Program-made: the position numbers and the translations under genes | The notes under the pieces: model-generated | Told to the model about the DNA's origin: nothing | The model's database searches: none | What the model saw: only the letters and a program-made list of their open reading frames with translations | From: JANXLS01 sp035308565 | Lineage (GTDB): Bacteria; Planctomycetota; SZUA-567; H5-PLA8 | NCBI GenBank assembly: GCA_035308565.1 | Contig: DATGGK010000186.1 | Coordinates: 1-64,000, forward strand | Length of the DNA stretch: 64,000 bases | Direction: 5' to 3' | Part shown: positions 54,201 through 62,400 of the stretch, piece after piece | Numbering within the stretch: position 1 is the first letter of the stretch | Layout: each line of letters opens with the position of its first letter

Positions 54201-56383
54201 CCGTGCGCGGCGGAGGTGGTCAGCGTCGCCACGTTGTTGGTCAGCGCTTTATTTGTGATGCTGAACGATTTGCGATTGTCGCCCCAGCGCGCGGATTCGG
54301 CCACGACGGCCTGATCGAGCAGATTGATGATGTTCACGTAGCGCGTCGCGGACGCATTCGGCATCAGCACGCCGTTTTTAAACATGAGCTTGTGAACGTG
54401 GTCGGCGAAACGAATGCGGAAATCGGGATCGAAACGCAGGTGTTGGAAAATCGAGGTTGGCCCGCCGGAATTGTTCGTGCCGACCACGTTGGTGGTCGTG
54501 CTTTCCAGCGTGTGTTCGGAATCCCAGCAGATGAACATGTAGCCCGCGCCCGTTTGGCGGCGGCGGATGCCGTACCAGTTGTGCCCGCTGTCCCAATCGG
54601 TGTTGCCCACGTAACAATTGACGATGATGTAGTCGATCAGGTTGTCAATATCGAGGTATTGCTTGATGTTCTGGTACGATGTGTTCTGGGTGGCGCCGGG
54701 CGCGGTCGGAAAACTGTTCGAAATCGCAAACAGCGCATTGTATGCCACGGCGTCGCCGTCTTTCACGGTGCCGGCATTGACCGAATCCCAGTCTGTCGAA
54801 TCGCCGCCCAAATAGGTGGAAGCAAAGTTGGCATCGGGCAGTTCTTCCGCGTTGTAAACGCCCCAGTACAGTCCATTGCAATACAAATGGTAAAACGCTC
54901 CGTGCGTCCCCGGACGACCTTCGGCCAATTCACACTGGCGCGTGAATTCGACCATGGCGTATTGCGCCGTTGTGCGTTGCGTCGAACTGCTGTGCGTCCA
55001 CGAATTGTTGTACGTGCCGCGCAATTCGACGGTGTCGAACGACGACGCGGCGCCGTTGGCCGTGCCCAATATCGGGTAATCCAGTTTCGCGTCGCCCCAA
55101 TCGCTTTTGAAATGCATGCGGTACGAGTGTTTCGCGTTGTTGGCTTGCACGCGGCTGGCCGCGCCGGCCATGCTGGTGCTGCAGTTGTAATGAAACCCGT
55201 CCGTTCCATCCGGATAAATGAGTTCGAACGAGCAGGCGCGTTCCCATTGCGAACTGGATTCGTTCGCATTCGGATAAATCCCAATCGTCGAGGACATCCA
55301 GTCGTTGGGGTCCAGCGTAATGGAAAGCGACGGCAGCGCCGTCAGGGATTGATCGACCGTGTACGTCGGATTGAGTCCGCCAGTGTTGTTGACGATCGCC
55401 GGATTCATGCGGTAATCGCCAGCCGTGCTGGAATTGTTGCCGCGGTCCAGCCACGTTGTCGGATAAACCGGCGTGATCGGACGGACTTGCGTCTTCACGC
55501 TGGTGATAAAAATATACGTGTGCGTGTCCACATTGGTGGGCAGCATTCCCGGCGCATAAGCCATCGCGCGCACCGCCGTCGTGGCGCTGACGGGAATCGG
55601 AGCCGTGTACAAAGTCCCGACGGTTGGCGACGGTTTGGTGCCGTCGGTGGTATAGCGAATGCTCGCGCCGGGCGTGGCGGACGAAATCGTGAGGTTAAAC
55701 GGCGCGCTGTAAAATCCGCGCGTGCTGCTGAAGACCGTGTCCGCCACCGGCCCGCTGCTCACCTGCAATTCAGCGTTGATCAGAAAATCGTCCGGCGCGT
55801 AATTGGCGCTGCTCGAACCTTTCGACACATTGAACGCCTGCACCGCCATCACGTTGGCGCCCACGACCAGATAGCCGGACGGATTGGGCAGGCCGATTAA
55901 TTCGGGCACGCCCGCCGTGTGCAGTTCGCTGGCCAGCGAATTGTACGCGACAACGTCGGGGTCGTGAACGTTGGCCACTTGCACGCCGTTGATCCAGACG
56001 ATGAAGCCATCGTTGTAGTCGATGTTGAGCATCAGTTCCGGAATGGCGGCGATGTCGGCGGCGGTGAGCGTGAAAGATTGGCGCAGGAAAATGCAAGTGT
56101 AGTTGTTGGACATCGCCGGCGAAATCGGACTCGCGCTCATGTCGGTCCCGCCGCTGCCCGTGTTGTAACGAAACGGCGCGGGGCCAATGGACCACGTGCT
56201 GTCGTTAAACGCGACTTGACGCCACGCGGTCGTGTCCGGCGTGGATGCTTCCGCCGTGCCTAGTTTGTATTTCCAATTTGAATTGAGCGCCGGCAACGTG
56301 GCGGCGCGAAGCGCTCCGCAGATTAGAATTGCCATCAGGATGGCAGCGTGCAGCCGTCCCGGCCTAAACATGGGCTTAACCAT
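48284..56383 (-). CDS. Giant secreted protein with CotH, lamin-tail and C25 peptidase domains, no. 2
   Basis: A 2699-residue protein. A signal peptide is followed by a beta domain and a chitobiase-type beta domain (about 215-290, SIRYTTDGTKPSPT). A CotH kinase-like domain covers about 350-640 (GAFYHLYCNGLYWGVYNAEE, FICWDSEH). Three lamin-tail domains lie at about 940-1060, 1120-1230 and 1260-1385 (VVINEILAN, IVISEMMYFP). Autotransporter-associated repeats are at about 1500-1600. The FN3-like domain at about 1780-1880 is split by a repeat pair. The C25 peptidase domain is at the C-terminus, with His2560 (VYVGHGN) and Cys2593 (LQSTCTANW). CotH domains phosphorylate extracellular proteins in spore formers; the fusion to a C25 domain is notable. 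It has no C-terminal sorting domain. It is tandem with giant no. 3, 112 bases downstream of it. Confidence 0.85.
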   Translation of the reverse strand: MVKPMFRPGRLHAAILMAILICGALRAATLPALNSNWKYKLGTAEASTPDTTAWRQVAFNDSTWSIGPAPFRYNTGSGGTDMSASPISPAMSNNYTCIFLRQSFTLTAADIAAIPELMLNIDYNDGFIVWINGVQVANVHDPDVVAYNSLASELHTAGVPELIGLPNPSGYLVVGANVMAVQAFNVSKGSSSANYAPDDFLINAELQVSSGPVADTVFSSTRGFYSAPFNLTISSATPGASIRYTTDGTKPSPTVGTLYTAPIPVSATTAVRAMAYAPGMLPTNVDTHTYIFITSVKTQVRPITPVYPTTWLDRGNNSSTAGDYRMNPAIVNNTGGLNPTYTVDQSLTALPSLSITLDPNDWMSSTIGIYPNANESSSQWERACSFELIYPDGTDGFHYNCSTSMAGAASRVQANNAKHSYRMHFKSDWGDAKLDYPILGTANGAASSFDTVELRGTYNNSWTHSSSTQRTTAQYAMVEFTRQCELAEGRPGTHGAFYHLYCNGLYWGVYNAEELPDANFASTYLGGDSTDWDSVNAGTVKDGDAVAYNALFAISNSFPTAPGATQNTSYQNIKQYLDIDNLIDYIIVNCYVGNTDWDSGHNWYGIRRRQTGAGYMFICWDSEHTLESTTTNVVGTNNSGGPTSIFQHLRFDPDFRIRFADHVHKLMFKNGVLMPNASATRYVNIINLLDQAVVAESARWGDNRKSFSITNKALTNNVATLTTSAAHGYAVGNIVSVSDVDSAFNGVYTITAVASTTFNYALNSANVTSQAATGTAAVVTPYTRDNSWLTERTSLVGNPPQSPPPAGSYFAVRTANSLAQFRTPPVVSGEDPNSLYPTFEPPDFSVDGTNVTIPNGGLSLTLSNPATNPATGITMYYTLDGSDPRAADSVNGAGGAIQPTAINGGLSATFNINVTTTVSARFLQGTSTWSALHQVTYIGNQNLASFKITEINYHPIPGAGQTEDQVEFLEFKNTGVQALNLTGVKLYGKGTPATLLYSFPTSTIVNPGAFYILVFDQTQFRVRYPLATYPAAVINGVYTNKLDNGGQILSLQDATNTTFYSVKYNDTAPWPTAADGNGYSLVPVDPNINPDPNNAINWRASTNQGGSPGTDDPPPPIFPTVVINEILANSVAPLTDTIELYNAGINSADISGWYLTDDHNTPKKYQIPAGTVLPAGGYISFNESQFNTGTTAFSLSSHGEEVYLYSADAAGNLTGYGDGFSFDASEANVSFGRYQISTGEIQYPAQISNTFGAANSGPRVGPIVISEMMYFPAAGQDEFIELKNITNNPVNLFDPANPANTWKVGGAAFTFPSSVVMPANGLIIATALDPATFRTKYNVPAAVQIFGPYTGNLQDDGETISLQKPDVPYYDSNNVLQVPYVTVDAVKYAAAAPWPVQAAGTGYALERIDCTQYGNDPINWRAGTVLGGTPGRFPIVTWTGAGDGTNWNTDTNWDNAPFASSYTVLNFPNAGASPYTASNNVGALFAVNTINLNASQADIIAGSSIDFQGASASMLQNDGNVFSFSNAINLSADTTFGGAGAGTVSLTGALTGTGALLKSGPHTLIFTGADTRSGVTTVSGGTLQIDGSLDLQTASVTINTNAVLRGIGTINRPISASGSTGAVAPGNTTGVDSTKGTLTALSADFSSGTLSVRASNLAAGVTPQADKLVLTAASGANPPAVVLGGTSTLQLTLDIKNGAYSNQYTPLLQTTSGTLITTKFASVVCKNFPSTVIGGSGNPQPVSVVYLASGLEVDPTLIPADTVALKLNAAVTPATLDGFAARAAGAGVLLSWTALSEYQNAGFNVYRRVCSPAFRGKDADEALPPKGGTTNGWTRVNAALIAGRITIADPKTYTLYDWPVPGTYEYKLESISLHGEKETQCNAETVIVDAAQVAQCDGEGFNAAAQYALATAQIRRGAELCAASGAAHVSKRPLDNAAETEAVGDKPSGLRTQFDVAQLYLPTPLMNAHGEIFSTASVRNLTADAMSAGTRSFAERNAATQIATLAPRWFSASPSGGGSFTGVKVVYDAPGVLLIPRASLPAGFDANHVAIQREGAAINALALTSNGIVIYAPGYQDDYTDKDALFLRSTSVPTSAGKIARAQGLFANTPAVNTNSPATVTTNYHDVYFDFSELRPYNYPPWFSSQYLTSGSTQDFTLNVPNSSAGAASLTVNLWSLTQADGVAPDHALQAFVNGQPLGQAVWSGGDKMLALSFQVDSSTLVDGANQITLVTPALDGVETQIALLHSLTLSYTRALDGSKPLDIYSAGLAPKLFELSNVPSADVWVVDARFPARAALVPFETQAQADGSFKLRFVAPAGGSAHFLVVPAGQENAPLSVSKRSVKPLRPCAYIAAGPSQFGAGVQPLLALRSKEGLRASFVDQEQLFDYYNYGRYGPSAIQNAVRSVRPRYLLLLGRTTYDYLNYGGQNVDPLCPAFLVSTTFWSQATSDSLFGDLGQGVPQIAVGRLPINTPAELNGAVQRIVSYPGIPPSAVRVHAVADRVDPSVADFAAQADGIAQANPELSWQRNYLDETAASAPEVTAAMTIAANGGADVIVYVGHGNAVRLGNEVPRILDTDSVQNWKGNVVFLQSTCTANWMAMNETGYRSIAIQALTQPQGGISASIGTSTYMNSDAATEFMSQLLRNASAGGVRWGDALLKTQQWAQGNAARSPFYADLSSTEQIFGDPAMPVMTRTAGKP
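50891..50959. repeat. Inverted pair of family A repeats inside C25 gene no. 2
   Basis: GTAGTCCCGCCTTTAGGCGG (50891-50914) faces CTGAAGGCGGGACTAC (50937-50959). On the coding strand it reads VCSPAFRG, a short spacer, then LPPKGGTTNG. It sits between FNVYRR and GWTRVN. Confidence 0.88.
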
Positions 56384-56495
56384 CTCGTCGTATCTTCCAC
56401 ATTGAATATTCTTGTGATCTTAACACTCGTGGGGACTGTCGTCCATGTTTTCGCAATTGCGAACGAAAACCGCTGAAACTTGCAATCCGTTCGAA

Positions 56496-59400
56496 TTAGA
56501 ACGTTCCTGGCAACGAAGGCCCAGTTGATGTCGGCGCGGCAAAGATCGGCATCGCCGGGTCGCCAAAGATTTGCTCGGTTCGGTTTAGGTCGCCGTAGAA
56601 ACTGCTCGATCCCGCGCGGCTTGCGGCCCATTGTTGCGCAAGCATCAGCGCATCGCCCCAGCGACGTTGGCTCGTGCTCGCGCGCAGCAGTTGGTTCGTG
56701 AAATCGACCGCCGCGTCCGAAACCATGTACGTCGATGTGCCGATGCTCGCCGCAATACCGCCTTGCGGCTGGGTCAGCGCCTGGATCGCGATGCTGTGGA
56801 ATCCGGCCACGTCCTTCGCCATCCAATTCCCCGTGCAGGTGCTCTGGATAAACACGACGTTTCCGGTCCAGTCCTTGACATTGTCGATCAAATCGTCGGT
56901 CTGCAGAATGCGCGGATCGTCCTTGCCCAAGCGCACGGAATTGCCGTGGCCGATGTACAGCACCCAATCCGCCCCGCCGTTGGCCGCATCACGCATGGCA
57001 GCGGTGACTTCTGGCGAAGTCTGGAACGTCGTACCGAGATAATTCTTCTGCCACGTGAAATCCGGATTTGCCGCCGCAACGGTATCGGCTTGCGCGCCGA
57101 AATCGGCCGTCGCCGGATCGAGTCGATCGGCAACGATGTGCGCGCGCACACCCGACGCGGGCGCGCCGGCGTAATTCAGAATGCGGTTCACCGCGCCACT
57201 GAGCTCCGCCGGCGTGTTCACCGGCAATCGTCCCACGGCCACTTCCGGATAGCCGCGCCCTAAATCGCCGAACATCGAATCGCTGGTCGCCTGCGCCCAG
57301 AAACTCGTCGGAACCAGGAATGTTGGGCAGAGCGGATCGACGCCCAGGCCGCTGTAATTGCGGTAATCGTAAGTGGTGCGCCCCAGCAGCATCAGGTAGC
57401 GCGGGCGCAAGCTCCGCACGGCGTTCTGAATGCCGGCCGGACCGTAGCGCCCGTAATTGTAATTGTCGAAGAGTTGTTCCTGATCCACGAAGGTCCCACG
57501 CAAGCCTTCTTTCGCGCGTTTCATTAATAGAGGCTGGACGCCCGCGCCGAATTGCGCCGGGCCGGTGGCCATGTAGGTTCCGCCGAGGCGCACCGGCTTG
57601 ATGCTGCGCTTACTGATCGACAGCGGCATATTTTCCTGACCCGACGGCACGACGAGGAATTGCCCCGTTCCGCCGAAGGCCGCTTGGAAGCGCAGGCGAT
57701 ACGTCCCGTCGGCTTGGGCTTGCGTTTCGTACGGAACAAGCGCCGCGCGATCCGGGTAGCGCGCGTCCACGATCCATACGTCAGACGAGGCCAAATTCGC
57801 GACTTCGGTGAGTTGGGTGAGCGCGCTGGCGTTGTGGACGGTCAGCGGCGTTGCGCCGGCCGTGCCGGTTCCCGGAATGAGCGCTTGCGTGTACGAGAGC
57901 GAGAGCGAATGCAGGAACGCGATTTGGTCCGAACTGCCTGGCGTTACCAAGTCGATTGTATTTGCGCCGGCGAGAATCGATCCCACGTCCAATTCAAATG
58001 TAAGCTGGACCATCTTTCCGCCGCCGGACCATTGCGCCTGTCCGGCAGGCCGGCCGTTTACCAACAATTGCAGCGCGTGGTCCGAATCGGTGAGGCTCCA
58101 CAATTCAACCGTGAGCGATGCAGCGCTGCTGGTGGCATTGGGGGCGTTGAGCGTGAAACTCTGGTCGCTGCCGCCGGTAAGATACTGGCTGGAGAACCAC
58201 GGCGGGTAATTGTATGGGCGAAGATCGAAGTCGAAGTACACGTCGTGGAACGTTTGCGCCGCCGTCGCGGGCGTGTTGACGTTGACCGGTTCGTTTGATG
58301 TGAACAGGCCGCTGGCGTGCGTCAGCGTTCCCGCGCTAGTCGAGGCGGCTGTCGCGCGCAGGAAGAGCGCGTCTTTGTCCGTGTAATCGTCGGTGTAGCC
58401 CGGCGCGTAGAGAATGAGGCTGTCCGGCGTGAGCGCCAGCGCGGTCATCGCGCGGCCTTCGCGCTGAATCGCCAAGCGGCGGATGTCGAAACCCGCGGGC
58501 AGTGCCGCTTGCGGCACGCGCAGCACGCCTGCGGCGTCGTACGTAATTTTCGCCGCCGTGTAGCTGGTGCCCGGTCGTGCGCTGGTGAACGCGCGGAGGG
58601 CCGCCGCGCTTGAAACGGGCGCAGCAGCGTAACCAGTTCCCGCGCCGCGAGCCGCGTCCGAACTGCGGGCCGCGACCGCAAGGGAGCGGGCGTCGCCGGG
58701 CTCCCGCATCGTAGGCGCAGTCACGCTTGCGGCGCGCAGCAATCGGCCTTGCGCGTCGAAAGCCAGACCGATCGGGTCGTGTGACGATTCCGTGACCGTT
58801 CCCGCTCCCTTCCGGTCGCGGCTCGTAACGGCTTCGAATAGTGCGCCCGTCGCTGACGCTTTCCGAGAACTGTCGAGCGCCGCGACGCTGCCAAGCGCCT
58901 CGGATTGCGATGCGACGCGCGCGGGCGCATCCACGCAAACAGGCCCCGCCAATTCTGCGTACGATTGCTTCGCGCCTTGCACGCTCACGCTTTCGAGCTT
59001 GTATTCGTAGACGCCCGGCGCGGGCCAATCGTAGAGGCGATACGTCATTGCGTCCGGATTGGTGATTCGTCCGGCGATGAGCGTCGGATTGACGCGCGTC
59101 CACGTATGTAGTCCCGCCTTTAGGCGGGCCGGTATCCCCAATGCGGTCGCGCTTCCGCCTAAAGGCGGGGCTACGAACTGCCGGTACACGTTGAAGCCCG
59201 CATTCCGATACTCCGATGTCGCGTCCCACGACAGCAACACGCCGACGCCGTCGTTTTCCGCCGCGAATGCGCCGATCGTGACCGGTGTTACCGCGCCGGA
59301 TGTGGCGCGGATGACCACTGAATCCGCCAGATTCACCGGCGAAGGCGGGCCGACGAGGTCGGTGCCGCCGGATTGGTACACGACGGCCCAGCCCGCGGGC

Positions 59401-62400
59401 AAACCGAGCACGGAACTGAACGGCGCGGCGATGTTCGGCGAGAAGCCTTGAATGATCAGGATATCCGTGTTGCCGTAATCGCCGGGTCCAACGCCCAGCG
59501 AAAGCACGGAGGTGCCGCCGAGCACGACGGTCGCGCCGCCGCCGACGATCAGCGTCTCTTTGTTCACCGTGCCGGCGTTGACCGTCAGAATCGTCTTGAA
59601 TTTTCCGCCGGCGCTAAAATCGACGCCCGTCGAAATATTGCCGGTGAGCGAGAGGAATTCGTCTCCGGCCAATGGCGGAGCAGTCACAGTCGCCAAGCCC
59701 GGCCAGAAGTTCGCCCCGCTGCCCAGGATCAGGTTGTTGGTAATAGTTCCATTTCCGCGCAGCGTGCCGCCGATGGTCTGGCCGTTGGCGTCGAGCGTGG
59801 CCTGCGAATCACCGGCGAGGCCGACGACGATGTCGTTGTTGAATGCGCTGTTGAGGCCGAGTTTAATGTCGGCGCCGCTGGTGACGTTGTGCGAGACCAG
59901 CAGTTTGACGGGGACAGTCGTGGCCCAGCCGTTGGGAATTGTCAGCGCCACGTCCGCGGGCTTGGGGGCGAGGAAGCCGGCGGTTCCGGTCAGATTCGCG
60001 AGGCGCGCGGCGGTCAGCAGATGCGAAATGCGCGTGGCGGAACCTTGCGTGGAACCCACCGGCGACCCCGCCGCCGCGTTGCTCGATACCACCAGTCCGC
60101 CGTTCACGACGAGGTTGCAGACCTGGTTGGTTGTGCCGATCGGCATGACCGAATTGGCGAATCCAACGCCCACGATTCCAGCCACCGGCTTTGTTGTAAA
60201 ACTCAACGTCGTCGCGGCAGCGGTGCAGGCATACGTGAAAGTAGTTGGAGACGGCACGGTCGTGACTGCAAAATCTCCAGCCACGGGCCCGGTCACCGGT
60301 GTAACGCCGGCCGCTGAGGCCACGGGCAGCGCCGGCACCGGGTTAAGCGCCGCGCCGGTTTCATCGACGTTGTGGGTGATGCACACGAAATCGCCGACGT
60401 TGAACAGATGCGGATTATCGGTGGTCACTGTCGCCACCGACACGCCGTCGGTGACGATGGTATTGATCGTGTTGTACCCGCCGTCGTGCGTGTCGGTGTT
60501 CAGAATCATCGTCGAAGCCGGTCCCGAGCCGGTGACGTTTGAACCGACGACCATCATGCGATACGAGTGAGTCGGCGGGGCCGCCGCCGTCGCGGGCAAT
60601 CCCGGCTGAATCGTGTCGCTGCGCAAGAAGCCAAACGTCGCATTGTCCTGCAAAATCGTGTTCGCCATCAGCGCGATGCCGCCAGTGTTGCCCTGGCTGT
60701 TGCCGCGAAAATCGCCGTCGAAATTGAGGCGCGCGCCATTCATCACCGTCACGGTTCGCCCCGGCGTGAAAATCAAATCGTGCGTGCCGGCGTCAAGAGC
60801 CGTGCCCGTGTGCCGTCCTTGCATCGACGTGACGCCGTTGGTGATCGTCACGTTTGTATTGAGGATACGCGCACCGTTGCCCGGAACGACTTGCATCGCA
60901 TTCTCGAAGAAAAGCCCCGGCGTGCTCGCGGCGGCCACGTAAGGTCCATTGTTCATGTACCATTTGCCGGTGTTTCCGCTGGCTTCCGCCACGCTTGAAT
61001 TTCCGCCCACAACACCGGCGAAAACCACTTTGCAATTGATCGTGCTCGCGGTCCCGGGCGCGAAATCCATCACGCCGCCGTTGGCGCCGCCGTCGTTGAG
61101 TTCCAGCCGCAGCGTGTCGTTTACGGGGTCGTTTACTGTTAACGCCGGCACGCCCATGTACAGCGCATAGGCGTTGGTGTTGTGATAGCGCAAAATAGCC
61201 GGCGCCGCGTCCAAGGCGTTGATCGTCCACGCGCCCGCCGGGTTGAGATTGGCTGCCAGCGCCGTGGCGACGTGAAGCATTGCGCCGTTGCCAAACACAA
61301 TCGGCCGGTCCAGATTCGTCGGCGCCACGGTCGGATTCACGCGCACTTCCGCGCCGGTGATGTTGATCGCGCTGGTCGCTCCCAGCACGCCGTTCGTAAT
61401 GATGCCGCCCGTGGCGTTTTGCAGCAGCAGCAGCGCATTGTTAGTCACCGTGGTTGCGCCGGTAAATGTGTTAGCCCCGCCGGTCATCGTGACGGCCGCC
61501 GGCGTGCCCGCGCCGGGCCCGGGTATAATGATTCCCCCAGTTCCTGAAATTGCGCCGCTCAATGTCACGGTCGCGCCCGCTACTGGCGTGATGGTCGTGT
61601 TGGCGTTCAATACGATTGGCGTGCCGATCGTAAAATTACCCACGGCGCTTTGCGTGATCGACGGGGAGGTGCCTTGCAGCCCAATCGAATTGCCCGTGAT
61701 CAAATTGCCGGTGCTGTTGAGCGCGATGCTGTTGACGCTCAAGCCGGTCATGTTGTTGTTGGCCACATAAGCGCTCGCCAGAGTTGGAAAACTCAAGGCC
61801 GTCGTCGCCGACGCGCCCGGCATGGTGTCCCAATCGGCAGGCTTGGCGAAATTCGCCGTGCCCGTTGCCGCCCATGTGGACGTCCCGCCCGCGGCCAGCG
61901 CCGTCAGTGTCACAACACCGCCGGTCGTCGGCAGTTGGTAACCAAACGTGACCGGCGCGAATAGCGCGAAGCCCTGGTCCGTCGCCGTTCCCGTGTAGGT
62001 GAACAGCGTGTAATTGCCCGGCGCCATGAGGCCGCCGGAATTGGTGACGTTGAGCGTGCCGGCGAACGTCGCGTTGCCGTTGATGGTGATCTGATCGTTC
62101 GTTCCGGGCGCGGCGAGATCGAGATTTACCGCCGTGTTGCTGTTCAAAGTCAGCGAACCGGTCGCCAGTGTGCCGATCGCTCCGGCGCTCGCGCCCGGCG
62201 AGAGGGTGGTGACGCCGTTCAATGTCACCGCTCCGCTGACGGCGCCCGTGCCGGACAACGACGTATTGGGGCTCAGCGTCACGCTGCCGGTGCCGGTGGC
62301 CGAGCCGCTCGTGTTGGCGATGATCAGCGAGCCGGTGTTGATCGCCGTGCCGCCCGTATAGGTATTTCCTGTGGGATTGCCCAGTGTCAGAGCCACGCCG

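Noticed and set aside
53924..55900. A 658-codon Arg-rich open frame on the plus strand
   Set aside because: Antisense to the CotH region of C25 giant no. 2, whose domains are clear. No family features.
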